The notes beneath the pieces are model-generated. The model worked only from the letters and a program-made list of their open reading frames with translations. It did no database searches and had not been told where the DNA came from. The position numbers were made by a program, and so were the translations under genes. A stretch of DNA of 64,000 nt from Streptomyces catenulae (GTDB taxonomy: Bacteria > Actinomycetota > Actinomycetes > Streptomycetales > Streptomycetaceae): positions 124,001 to 188,000 of the forward strand of contig NZ_JODY01000003.1 of assembly GCF_000718015.1 (NCBI RefSeq). The letters run 5' to 3'. Position 1 is the first letter of the stretch. Every line of letters starts with the position of its first letter. Shown here in pieces: positions 26,486 to 34,751 of the stretch.

Positions 26486-27481
26486 TCACGCCTTCTTCAG
26501 CCGCGCGACGATCCCGTTGATGTCCTCCTGCGCCCGCGCGGGCCGGACGAAGTGCCCGCCGGGCTCCTCGTGCGCCTCGTACCGGATCCCGGCGCCGTCC
26601 AGCGCCGCCCGGAACTCCCGCTGGCCGCGCAGGACCTCGACCTCGTTGAGGACGTCGAACGGGTCGACGGGGTTGGGGCTCGTCCCGGCGACCAGGAAGA
26701 CCCGCTTGCCGCGGAAGCTGTCCAGGTGCTCCATCGGGTTGTCGGCGCTGACCTTCGCCTCGTCCCACAGCGGCGCGCCGTAGATGGTGCCGCCCGCCAG
26801 GTCCAGCGCGGCGGCCGAGATGTTCGCCCAGTTGGCGACGGCCCCCAGATCGCGGCGGAGGCTCGGCGGACCCGAGTGCGCGCTGACCGACGCGAAGCGG
26901 TCCGGGTACTTCGTCGCGTACTTCAGCGCACCGAAGCCGCCCATCGAGAACCCGCCGACGGCCCGGCCCTCGTACTCCGCGTACGTCCGGAAGTTCGCCT
27001 CCACCCACGGCATCAGCTGGGCCATGTGGAACGTCTCCCAGTTGCGCGGCCCGGTGTTGGAGTTGACCGGGTTGGAGTACCACCCGGCGTGGCCGCCGTC
27101 GGGCATCACCACGATCAGCGGCTTCCCGGCGGTCAACCGGCGGATGTCGAGCCGGTCCCAGGTCATGAAGTCCTGGTCGGTGCCGCCGCCGTGGAAGAGG
27201 TAGAGGACCGGGTAGGTGCGCCCGCTGCTGTGGTAGTCGTCCGGCAGCAGGACGTTGACGGCGGGCTGCCAGGCGATGGCGTCGGTCGCGAAGCGGTAGA
27301 ACCACATCCGGGAGTCGTGCTCGTTGCGCTCGACGATGCGCAGCCCGGCGCCGTCGCCCGGCGCCGCACCGGCGGGAGCCGCGGCCGCCAGGACCCCCGC
27401 CCCGCCCAGCGCCAGCGCGGCGGATACCCCGCCGACGGCCTTCAGCACGTTCCGTCGGCTCGTGCGGTGCTCGCTCAACAT
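26486..27481 (-). CDS. Tat-exported esterase, antigen-85/esterase D-like
   Basis: This 331-aa alpha/beta hydrolase carries a twin-arginine signal: R9-R10 in TSRRNVLKAVGG, a hydrophobic stretch to about residue 35, and cleavage near AGA-APG. The catalytic domain shows YPVLYLFHGGG, the nucleophile elbow GFSMGG with Ser179, and a late GGHF whose His completes the triad. This fits the putative esterase family that includes mycolyltransferases and acetyl-xylan or feruloyl esterases. The real substrate is probably an extracellular ester and is unknown. It is divergent from the SARP regulator gene across 340 bp. Confidence 0.85.
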   Translation of the reverse strand: MLSEHRTSRRNVLKAVGGVSAALALGGAGVLAAAAPAGAAPGDGAGLRIVERNEHDSRMWFYRFATDAIAWQPAVNVLLPDDYHSSGRTYPVLYLFHGGGTDQDFMTWDRLDIRRLTAGKPLIVVMPDGGHAGWYSNPVNSNTGPRNWETFHMAQLMPWVEANFRTYAEYEGRAVGGFSMGGFGALKYATKYPDRFASVSAHSGPPSLRRDLGAVANWANISAAALDLAGGTIYGAPLWDEAKVSADNPMEHLDSFRGKRVFLVAGTSPNPVDPFDVLNEVEVLRGQREFRAALDGAGIRYEAHEEPGGHFVRPARAQEDINGIVARLKKA

Positions 27482-27714
27482 GACCTCCAGGTCGAATGGC
27501 GGCACGGCCGAGGCGCGTGCCGCGGAAAGCTCGGGTACGCCACCGCTCCCCGCCGCCCGGGCGGTACGCCCGCGGGAGCCGGGGAGTCCGGGGCCGTGAC
27601 CCGTGCGCCGGTACCCGGGAGCGCGCCGCCGCGGCATCCGGCGCACCACAGCGGGCGCACGCCCCCTGCATCGCGTCCGCTGCCCGCCATCGCCGTTCCC
27701 CCCAGGCCCCGTTG

Positions 27715-27739
27715 GTCCCCCGTGTCCCCCGCGTCCCCC
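27715..27739 (+). promoter_or_regulatory. Triple GTCCCCC direct repeat
   Basis: GTCCCCC occurs at 27715, 27724 and 27733, an exact 9-bp period. It ends 28 bp upstream of the putative -35 box of the SARP gene. SARP proteins bind short heptamer direct repeats upstream of target promoters, although usually with 11-bp spacing. Autoregulation is plausible. Confidence 0.45.
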
Positions 27740-27766
27740 ATGGCGCCGGTGGTGACGCGCCCACCC

Positions 27767-27796
27767 TTGCGGCGGGCGCTGAAATGCCGATGAAAT
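27767..27796 (+). promoter_or_regulatory. Candidate promoter of the SARP gene
   Basis: TTGCGG (27767-27772) and TGAAAT (27791-27796) are separated by 18 bp. The region is locally AT-rich and ends 26 bp before the ATG at 27822. Confidence 0.45.
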
Positions 27797-27821
27797 TCTG
27801 TTGAGGCGACAGGGGGCGGAC

Positions 27822-30794
27822 ATGGACGGAGACTTCGGACCGGACGGGGCGGCGCGCCGGCGCATCGCGGTGCTGGGCCCGGTACGCGCCTGGCGCGACG
27901 GCACACCGCTGGCGCTGGGCCCGGTACGGCGACGGGCGGTCCTGGCCGCGCTGGCGCTGCGGCCGGACACCCGCGTCAGCCACGGACAACTCCTCGACGA
28001 CGTCTGGGGCGCCCAGCCACCGCCCACCGGCCGCCGGGTCCTGCCCAGCTACGTCTATCCGCTGCGCAAGGCCCTCGACCCGCCGGGCACCCCGTTCACG
28101 GCGTCGGTGATCCGCAGCGACCGCGGCGGCTACCGCCTGTGCGCCGACGCCGTCCTGCTCGACACCACGGAACTGGCCGCCCACACCGCCGCCGCCCACC
28201 ATGCCTGGACCGACGGCGACCCGGCCACCGCCGCCGACCGCTTCGGCCGGGCCCTCACCCTCCTCGGCGACGCCCCGCTGACCGGCCTCCCGGGCCCCTT
28301 CGCCCACGCCGAACGGCAACGCCTCGCCCGGCACCGCGCCACGCTCCGCCGCGACCGGCTGGCCTGCCTGGTCGACCTCGACCGGTGCGCCGAAACCCTC
28401 GACGGCCTCGCCGCGCTCTGCGCCGCCGACCCCTACGACGAGGCGCTCGCCGCCCTGCGGATGCGCGCCCTGTACGGCGCCGGACGGCAGGCCGCCGCGC
28501 TCGCCGTCCACCGGGAGATGCGCACCCGGCTCCGCGACGAACTCGGCGTCGACCCCGGCGAGGAGCTGCGCCGCGCCCACCAGGCGGTCCTCCGCCGCGA
28601 CGACGCACAGCTGCGCGGCCCCCGCGCCCCCGGCGCCGCGCCCCCGCCCGGCCCGGCGCCGCGCCCCCGCCGCGTCGTCGACGACCTGCCCGCCGGACCC
28701 ACCCGCCTCATCGGCCGGACCGCCGAACACGCCCTGCTCACCGAGGAGACGACGGCCGACGGCGTCACCGTCCTCGCCGTCGACGGCGTCGCGGGTGTCG
28801 GCAAGAGCGCCTTCGTCCTGCACACCGCCAAGACCCTCCGCCCTCGCCACCCCGACGGCTGTCTCTTCGTCGACCTGCGCACCCACAGCGCCGGTGCCCG
28901 CCCCCGCGCCCCGCAGCGGGTGCTGCGGCGGCTGCTGCGCGCGGTCGGCGCGCCCGGCAGCGAGGTCCCCGAGGACCTCGACGACCTGACCGCCGCCTGG
29001 CGCGCCGCGACCAGCGCCCTGCGGCTGCTCCTCGTCCTCGACGACGTACGCGACGCCGGGCAGATACGGCCGCTGCTGCCCGCCGGACCCGGCAGCACGG
29101 TGCTCGTGGCGGGCCGCCGACGGCTGCCCGGACTCGACGCCGACCGCCGTGTCACCCTCGAACCGCTGGACGGCGGCGACGGACTGGCCCTCCTCCGCGA
29201 CCTGGTCGGCGCCGCCCGCGCGGACCGCGAACCGGCCGCCACCCGCCGACTGGTCCGCCTCTGCGACGGCCTCCCGCTCGCCCTGCGCATCGCCGGTGCC
29301 CGCCTCCAGACCCGCCCCGCCTGGACCCTCGCCTCCCTGGCGGAGCGGATGACCGGCGACGAACGGCGACTGGGCGAACTCCGCGCCGGGGACCGCAGCG
29401 TGGAGGCCGCCTTCCGGCTCTCGTACGACCATCTCGCCCCCGACCAGCGGCGCGGCTTCCGGGCGCTCGGCGGCGCCCCGACCGTCGAGTTCGACGTCCT
29501 GACCTCGGCGGCGATGCTGCACCGGCCGCCCCCGGAGGCCGAACGGCTGCTGGAGGGCCTGGTCGACGCCGGTCTGCTCCACCAGCCGGGACCCGGCCGC
29601 TACCGCCTGCACGACCTGGTCCGGGCGCACGCCCGCCGCCTCGCCGCGGAGAACCCCGACGAGTCCGCCACGGCGCGCACCGCCGGGCTCCGGCTCTACC
29701 TCGACGCGGGCCGCCTCACCAGCGACTGGGGCCCCGAGGGCTTCCCCACCGGACCGCGGCCCGGCGACGCCCCGTTCACCGGCTGGCAGGACGCCGACGC
29801 CTGGCTGGACGCGGCGGGCGGAGAGCTCGCCGATGTCGTCGCCCACGCCGCGGCGCTCGGCGAGAGTGACCAGGCGTGCTGGATCGCCGAGGCGCTCAGC
29901 GACTACTTCGCCCGCCGTGGCCGCTACCACGAGTGCCGCGCCGCACTGCGCACCGCACTCGCCCACGCCGAGGAGTGCGGCGACCCGCGGATGCCCGGCG
30001 CGCTGCGCAACTGCCTGGGCATCACCGACGTCTACCAGGGCCGTCACGACCAGGGGCGCGTCTGGTTCACCGAGGTGCTGCAACGCGACGGCGTCCACAC
30101 CGACCTCTACGAACAGGCCCGGGCCCTCGGCGGGTTGGGCACCGTCGAACTCCAGGCGGGCCGCCCCGACCACGCCCTCGTCCACCTCACCGCCGCCCTG
30201 GCCGTCGCCCGCCGCCTGGGCGACAACTGGCTCAACGCGATGGGCCTCTGCGTCCTCGGTGCCCTCCACCACACCCGGCACCGCCACGCGCAGGCGCTCG
30301 CCTGCTACACCGCCGCCCTCACCCACGCCGAGGCCAACGGCCGCCCCCGCATGATCAGCAAAACCCTCGCCTCCACCGCCGACGTCCACCTCGACCTCGG
30401 CCACTTCGGCGAGGCCCGCGCCCTCTACCGGCACGCCGCCGACCTGGCACAACGCTCCGGCGACGCCCTGCTGCACGCGATCGTCCTGACCCGTATGGGC
30501 TCCGCCGAACACGGCGCCGGAAACCTCCCCGCCGCCACCGCCCTCCACCACCAGGCCCTCGCCCGCCACCGCACCCTCTCCCCGCTCGCCGAACCCCACC
30601 GCGACCGCCTGGAGATGGACATCCGCAACCGCCTGGGCCGCACCTACGCCACCGCCGGACGCCTCCCCGAGGCCCGCGAACAGTTCCGCACCGTCCTCAC
30701 CCTCCCCGGCGCCGCCGCCCACCCCGACCAACGCACCCTCGCCCTGGAGGCCCTCCGGGAGAGCGGGGCGGCGGGGCGGGGGGAGTTGCCGTGA
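27822..30794 (+). CDS. AfsR-like SARP / NB-ARC / TPR regulator
   Basis: This 990-aa regulator has four parts. First is an OmpR-type SARP DNA-binding domain (residues about 15-108: RRRIAVLGPVRAWRDG, VLPSYVYPLRKAL, RGGYRL). Second is a bacterial transcriptional activation domain (about 115-260: LAALRMRALYGAGRQAAAL). Third is an NB-ARC STAND ATPase with P-loop GVAGVGKS near residue 325 and Walker B LLVLDD near 405. Fourth are about eight TPR units to the end (ALGGLGTVELQAGRPDHAL). ATG 27822 follows AGGGGGCGGAC. Large SARPs of this AfsR type integrate signals to switch on antibiotic genes, but no biosynthetic cluster adjoins it here. A 23-aa open frame follows 155 bp later. Confidence 0.92.
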   Translation: MDGDFGPDGAARRRIAVLGPVRAWRDGTPLALGPVRRRAVLAALALRPDTRVSHGQLLDDVWGAQPPPTGRRVLPSYVYPLRKALDPPGTPFTASVIRSDRGGYRLCADAVLLDTTELAAHTAAAHHAWTDGDPATAADRFGRALTLLGDAPLTGLPGPFAHAERQRLARHRATLRRDRLACLVDLDRCAETLDGLAALCAADPYDEALAALRMRALYGAGRQAAALAVHREMRTRLRDELGVDPGEELRRAHQAVLRRDDAQLRGPRAPGAAPPPGPAPRPRRVVDDLPAGPTRLIGRTAEHALLTEETTADGVTVLAVDGVAGVGKSAFVLHTAKTLRPRHPDGCLFVDLRTHSAGARPRAPQRVLRRLLRAVGAPGSEVPEDLDDLTAAWRAATSALRLLLVLDDVRDAGQIRPLLPAGPGSTVLVAGRRRLPGLDADRRVTLEPLDGGDGLALLRDLVGAARADREPAATRRLVRLCDGLPLALRIAGARLQTRPAWTLASLAERMTGDERRLGELRAGDRSVEAAFRLSYDHLAPDQRRGFRALGGAPTVEFDVLTSAAMLHRPPPEAERLLEGLVDAGLLHQPGPGRYRLHDLVRAHARRLAAENPDESATARTAGLRLYLDAGRLTSDWGPEGFPTGPRPGDAPFTGWQDADAWLDAAGGELADVVAHAAALGESDQACWIAEALSDYFARRGRYHECRAALRTALAHAEECGDPRMPGALRNCLGITDVYQGRHDQGRVWFTEVLQRDGVHTDLYEQARALGGLGTVELQAGRPDHALVHLTAALAVARRLGDNWLNAMGLCVLGALHHTRHRHAQALACYTAALTHAEANGRPRMISKTLASTADVHLDLGHFGEARALYRHAADLAQRSGDALLHAIVLTRMGSAEHGAGNLPAATALHHQALARHRTLSPLAEPHRDRLEMDIRNRLGRTYATAGRLPEAREQFRTVLTLPGAAAHPDQRTLALEALRESGAAGRGELP

Positions 30795-31121
30795 GGGGCG
30801 CCCGTCGGGGTGCCGTCCGGGGCGGGCCGCCCGCCGGGCACGGCCGCGGGAAAAATCGGTGGCCCGGGCCGGGCGCCGGAGGCTACCGTCGAGGCGTTGC
30901 GGACGACGCCGACGGGGCCTCGTCGCCGAAGAAGAGGGAGGTGCGGCTGATGGCTGCCGTTGCGAGGGGCATCGCCCCGCTCCAGAAGCTCATACCGTTC
31001 ACCTCCGTGGCCACCGGCTGACCCACCACCGACGGCAGACGCCGTCCCCTCACGCCCGCCCGTACCCCGGGCCGGGGCGTGCGGCCGGGGCCCGTACGAA
31101 GGGCCTCCCGAGCGGGGGTTC
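30795..31121. other. 327-bp region between SARP gene and rsgA
   Basis: Contains the possible 23-aa peptide gene at 30950-31021. A TACCGT near 30892 could serve as a -10 box. Otherwise the sequence is GC-rich with imperfect inverted repeats around 31060-31100. Confidence 0.5.
30950..31021 (+). CDS. Possible small peptide gene, 23 aa
   Basis: An ATG open frame encodes MAAVARGIAPLQKLIPFTSV plus ATG (23 residues) and a TGA stop. GGGAGG lies 8 nt before the start (GGGAGGTGCGGCTG), one of the best ribosome binding sites in the region. This is why I list it despite its size. The peptide is weakly cationic and hydrophobic toward its C-terminus. It lies between the SARP-TPR gene and rsgA. Possibilities are a signalling pre-peptide, a leader peptide for rsgA, or chance. 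No known family is recognised. Confidence 0.4.
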   Translation: MAAVARGIAPLQKLIPFTSVATG

Positions 31122-32156
31122 GTGCCCGGGCGGATCGTCCGTGTCGACCGGGGGCGGGTGGACGCCGTGGTGGCGGACGGTGCCGGGGTGCGGACCGTGC
31201 TCGTGGACACCGCGCCGGTGGCGACCGGTGATCCGCTGCGGGTGCCGTGCACCGGCGACTGGGCCGTCATCGACCTGGCGAACGGCCGGGTCGGGCCGGA
31301 ACGGGACGGTCTCGTCCGGGCGTTGCTGCCGCGCCGTACCGCGTTCGTGCGGTCGGCGTCGTCGAAACGGTCGGACGGGCAGATCCTCGCGGCCAACGTC
31401 GACCACGCGGTGATCGCGGTGTCGCTCGCCGAACCGCTCGACCTGGGCCGTGTCGAACGGTTCGTCTCCCTCGCCTGGGAGAGCGGCGCGCAGCCGCTGC
31501 TGGCGCTGACCAAGGCGGACCTGGTGACGGACGCGGTGTGCGCCGCGCAGCTCGTCGCGGACGTCGAAGGCGCGGCGCCGGGGGTGCGGGTGCTCGCCGT
31601 CAGCGCCGAGACGGGCGAGGGCACCGAGGCGCTGGCCGCCGCGCTCGCCGCGGGGACCACGGTGCTGCTGGGCCGGTCCGGCGCGGGCAAGTCGACCCTC
31701 GCCAACGCCCTCGCCGGACGGCCCGCCCAGCGCGTACAGGCCATCCGCGACCGCGACGGCAAGGGCCGTCACACCACCACGACCCGCGATCTGCTGCCGC
31801 TGCCCGGCGGCGGCGTCCTGATCGACACCCCGGGGCTGCGGGGCGTCGGCATGTACGACGCCGAGGGCGGGCTCAGCCGGACGTTCGCGGACGTCGAGGA
31901 GTTGGCCGCGCGGTGCCGCTTCCCCGACTGCGTACACGGCGCGGAGCCGGACTGCGCGGTGCGCGACGCGGTCGAGGGCGGGCTGCTGTCCGCCCGGCGC
32001 CTGGACAGTTACCGCAAGCTGCAACGGGAGAACCGCCGCATCGTGGCGAAGACCGATGTCCGGCTGCGGGCCGAGATGCGCCGCGAGTGGCGGCTGAAGC
32101 AGGCCGAGGGGCGGGAGCGGTCGGCGCGGAAGCGGGGGACCGGCCGCCGGGGGTAG
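31122..32156 (+). CDS. rsgA: Ribosome small-subunit GTPase RsgA
   Basis: This circularly permuted GTPase helps late 30S subunit maturation. From GTG 31122 it has 344 residues: an OB-fold (VPGRIVRVDRGRVDAVVADG), G4 TKAD, G1 GRSGAGKST, G3 DTPGL, and a zinc knuckle CRFPDCVHGAEPDC. Streptomyces homologs usually have about 20 more N-terminal residues. The codons just upstream (GPYEGPPERG) look homologous to that segment but hold no obvious start, so the annotated start may be too late. It is monocistronic, with a terminator at 32170. Confidence 0.9.
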   Translation: MPGRIVRVDRGRVDAVVADGAGVRTVLVDTAPVATGDPLRVPCTGDWAVIDLANGRVGPERDGLVRALLPRRTAFVRSASSKRSDGQILAANVDHAVIAVSLAEPLDLGRVERFVSLAWESGAQPLLALTKADLVTDAVCAAQLVADVEGAAPGVRVLAVSAETGEGTEALAAALAAGTTVLLGRSGAGKSTLANALAGRPAQRVQAIRDRDGKGRHTTTTRDLLPLPGGGVLIDTPGLRGVGMYDAEGGLSRTFADVEELAARCRFPDCVHGAEPDCAVRDAVEGGLLSARRLDSYRKLQRENRRIVAKTDVRLRAEMRREWRLKQAEGRERSARKRGTGRRG

Positions 32157-32169
32157 GGCCGCACCGGGT

Positions 32170-32213
32170 GGCGCCTTCGCCGGGGTCCGGATCGCGGACC
32201 CGGCGAAGGCGCC
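32170..32213 (+). terminator. Terminator of rsgA
   Basis: GGCGCCTTCGCCGGGGTCCG (32170-32189) pairs with CGGACCCGGCGAAGGCGCC (32195-32213), with one bulged G and a 5-nt loop. It lies 14 bp after the rsgA stop. Confidence 0.8.
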
Positions 32214-32353
32214 CCGGCGCGCCGGACCTTCGGGCGCCACGTCCGGCGCGCCGGGCGCGACCGGCGGCCCCGTTGAGGCGGGCGGTGGCCGCGCCTAGGT
32301 TGTGGGCGGGGCGATACGCCGTGGTCGCCCGGGAGTCGGCAGAGGATGTGTTC

Positions 32354-33520
32354 ATGACGCATGCGAGGGACGCCCTTCCGTCATCCGCCGCTCCGGCGGC
32401 GAGCCCGGGCGACGCGGCTTTCGCCCGGGTCCTCGAACTGGTCGCCCGGCGGCGCGCCGAATTCGAGGAGAAGCGGCATGTGCCCCGGGACGTGATCGCC
32501 GCGTTCAAGGAAGCCGGGCTCTACCGCGCCGCCACGCCACGCCGGTTCGGCGGTGAGCCGCTGCCGCCGGGCCGGTTCCTCCGGCTCATCGAGCGGATCT
32601 CCGCCGTCGACGCCTCCGCCGGATGGGTGGCCAGCTTCGGCTCGTCCCTCGGCTATCTCGCCGCGCTCCCGCCGGACACCCAGGCGGAGTTGTACGCGGA
32701 CGGCCCCGATGTGGTCTTCGCCGCCGGTCTCTTCCCCCTCCAGCCCGCCGAACCGGTCACCGGCGGCTACCGCATCGCCGGGCGCTGGAAGTTCGCCAGC
32801 GGCTGCCTGGGCGCGGACGTACTGGGTGTGGGGATCACGGTGGGCCAGGACCGGGCGGGCCGCCCGCTGACCGCGCTGCTACGGCCCGAGCAGGTCGAGA
32901 TCGCCGAGAACTGGCAGGTCATCGGCATGCGGGGCACTGGCAGCCACGATCTCGTCGTCGACGGCGCGGTGGTCCCCGAGGAGTGGACGTTCGTCCGCGG
33001 CGGCCCGCCCACGGTCGACGAACCCCTCTACCGCTACCCGACGGTCCCCTACGCCGCGCAGGTCCTGGCCGCGGTGGGCCTCGGGGTGGCCCGCGCCGCC
33101 CTCGACCAGGTGATCTCCGAGGGCGGACGGGCGAGTTACACGGGCGGGCCGGTCGCCGCGGACCGCCCCTCGTACCGGATCTCCGTCGGGCGGTCCGAGG
33201 CGCAACTGCGGTCGGTCCACGCCTTCTTCCACGACATCACGGAGGAGGTGTGGCAGGCCGTCGAGCGCGGCGACCCCGCCACCGACCGGCAGACCGGTCT
33301 GCTGCGCCTCGCCGCGGCGCACGCCGCCAAGACGTCGTTCGAGGTGGTCCGGGACGCCTACCAGCTCGCGGGGATCCGCGCCATCGCCGACGACAGCCCC
33401 ATGCAGCGCTATCTGCGCGACGCCTCGGTCGTCCCGCAGCACGCGTTCCTCCAGGAGACCATGTACGACGGTGCGGGGGCCGTGCTCCTGGACGCCCGGC
33501 CCTTCCCCGGGTTTCTCTGA
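32354..33520 (+). CDS. Acyl-CoA-dehydrogenase-fold flavin monooxygenase (IacA-like)
   Basis: This 388-aa protein of the acyl-CoA dehydrogenase superfamily has the C-terminal type-2 domain used by two-component flavin hydroxylases such as HsaA and IacA. Seen are RYRIAGRWKFASGC-like flavin contacts (YRIAGRWKFASGCLGADVL), IGMRGTGSHDLVVDG and a C-terminal helical bundle ending QYLRD-like (MQRYLRDASVVPQHAF). The usual catalytic Glu of true dehydrogenases is not evident. ATG 32354 follows AGAGGA. It is the first gene of a three-gene operon with a 120-aa protein and an SDR. No flavin reductase is encoded nearby, so one must be supplied elsewhere. Confidence 0.8.
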   Translation: MTHARDALPSSAAPAASPGDAAFARVLELVARRRAEFEEKRHVPRDVIAAFKEAGLYRAATPRRFGGEPLPPGRFLRLIERISAVDASAGWVASFGSSLGYLAALPPDTQAELYADGPDVVFAAGLFPLQPAEPVTGGYRIAGRWKFASGCLGADVLGVGITVGQDRAGRPLTALLRPEQVEIAENWQVIGMRGTGSHDLVVDGAVVPEEWTFVRGGPPTVDEPLYRYPTVPYAAQVLAAVGLGVARAALDQVISEGGRASYTGGPVAADRPSYRISVGRSEAQLRSVHAFFHDITEEVWQAVERGDPATDRQTGLLRLAAAHAAKTSFEVVRDAYQLAGIRAIADDSPMQRYLRDASVVPQHAFLQETMYDGAGAVLLDARPFPGFL

Positions 33521-33562
33521 ACGCGTCACTCCGCATCCGTCACCCATCGGAAAGGCACCACC

Positions 33563-33925
33563 ATGTCCGGCACCCCCGACGCGCCCCTGCGCGTCCTCTT
33601 CTGCATCGGCGTCAACCAGAACTTCTTCGATCTGCCGACCGGGCAGCACAAGACCGTCTGGGACGGCACCGTGACCATGCTGGAGCAACTGCACGCCCTG
33701 CCCGGGGTCGAGGTGCTCGGCACGATGGACGACGACCAGCACATGGTCGGCCCGTCCGACTCCTGGCCGTGGACCTGCTACGTCCTCGCCGACGTTGTGG
33801 ACCAGCGCACGGTCGCCGACGCCTGCAACCTCTTCCGCGCCGTACAGGTCGGCGAGTACGGGCTGTGGCGCTACATGAAGATCGAGGCCAGGATCGGCCG
33901 TCCGCTGCCGGATGTGACCCGATGA
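33563..33925 (+). CDS. Small protein resembling IacB, 120 aa
   Basis: This 120-aa protein starts APLRVLFCIGVNQNFFDLP and ends WRYMKIEARIGRPL. It has no signal peptide or membrane helix. Its size, position between an IacA-like flavoprotein and an IacE-like SDR, and the FCIGVNQNFFD block remind me of IacB, an uncharacterised component of indole-3-acetate catabolic operons. That match is from memory and needs a search. GGAAAGG precedes the ATG, and the stop overlaps the SDR start by 4 bp. Confidence 0.55.
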   Translation: MSGTPDAPLRVLFCIGVNQNFFDLPTGQHKTVWDGTVTMLEQLHALPGVEVLGTMDDDQHMVGPSDSWPWTCYVLADVVDQRTVADACNLFRAVQVGEYGLWRYMKIEARIGRPLPDVTR

Positions 33926-34683
33926 GCGACGAGGCGGCGGACGACCGGCAGGTCGCCCTGGTCACGGGCGCGGCGGGCGGACTCGGCGGCTGTATCGCCC
34001 GGCGGCTGCACGAGCGGGGCTTCCGGGTGGCGCTGACCGATCTGGACGCCGCTGCCGCCGCCGACGCGGCCGAGGAGCTGGACCCGACCGGCCGGAGCGC
34101 CGTCGGACTGGCGCTGGACGTACGCGACAAGGCCGCCTTCGCCGCCGTGCGCGACCGGCTGACCGAGCGGTGGGGCGCCGTGCACGTCCTGGTGAACAAC
34201 GCCGGGCACTCCAAGGTCGAGGTGCTGATGGAGATCACCCCGGAGAGTTTCTCCGGGGTGGTCGACACCAACCTCAACGGCACGTTCTACGGCTGCCAGG
34301 TGTTCGGCGAGTACTTCGCGGCGCGCGGTTACGGACGCATCGTCAACATCGCCTCCCTCGCCGGGCAGAACGGCGGCACCGCCACCGGGGCGCACTACGC
34401 CGCGGCGAAGGGCGGCGTCGCCACGCTCACCAAGGTCTTCGCCCGCGATCTGGGCGCCCGGGGCGTGACGGTCAACGCCATCTCGCCCGGCCCGCAGGAT
34501 CTGCCCGTCGTCCGGCGCACCGTCGCCCCGGAGCGGCTGGCGCAGATCGAGGCCACGATCCCGGTGGGGCGGCTGGGGCGGCCGGAGTTCATCGCGGACA
34601 TGGCCGTGCTGCTCTCCTCGGAGCACGCGGACACCGTCACCGGCGCCTGCTGGGACGCCAACGGCGGCCTCCACATGCGCTGA
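33922..34683 (+). CDS. Short-chain dehydrogenase/reductase (IacE-like)
   Basis: This 253-aa classical SDR has the NAD(P) loop TGAAGGLGG, the NNAG motif (VLVNNAGHSKVEVL), catalytic Ser in NIASLAGQNGG, and the YAAAK active-site pair near residue 157. The PGPQDLPVV segment replaces the more common PGxxxT. The Asp in LTDLDA after the second strand suggests NAD+ preference. It is translationally coupled (ATGA overlap) to the 120-aa protein and thus part of the same catabolic operon. A strong terminator follows at 34698. Confidence 0.85.
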   Translation: MSDEAADDRQVALVTGAAGGLGGCIARRLHERGFRVALTDLDAAAAADAAEELDPTGRSAVGLALDVRDKAAFAAVRDRLTERWGAVHVLVNNAGHSKVEVLMEITPESFSGVVDTNLNGTFYGCQVFGEYFAARGYGRIVNIASLAGQNGGTATGAHYAAAKGGVATLTKVFARDLGARGVTVNAISPGPQDLPVVRRTVAPERLAQIEATIPVGRLGRPEFIADMAVLLSSEHADTVTGACWDANGGLHMR

Positions 34684-34697
34684 CCTGCGCCTCCCGG

Positions 34698-34738
34698 GGC
34701 CCCGCGGGCACGGCGTCGGCGCCGGTGCCCGCGGGGCC
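34698..34738. terminator. Bidirectional terminator
   Basis: A perfect 14-bp stem (GGCCCCGCGGGCAC at 34698-34711 with its complement at 34725-34738) separates the convergent SDR and 3-hydroxyacyl-CoA dehydrogenase genes. Confidence 0.8.
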
Positions 34739-34751
34739 GTCCGGCTGCGGC

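Larger units (their letters stand above)
27482..27821. other. 340-bp divergent promoter region
   Basis: Gap between the esterase and SARP genes. It contains three direct GTCCCCC repeats at 27715-27739 and a candidate SARP-gene promoter at 27767-27796. The rest is GC-rich sequence with no gene. Confidence 0.6.

Noticed and set aside
26379..30731. Antisense open frame of 1450 codons opposite the SARP gene
   Set aside because: It runs opposite a gene with clear domains, has Gly/Ala/Val/Gln-biased composition without recognisable motifs, and reflects the absence of stop codons in very GC-rich DNA.
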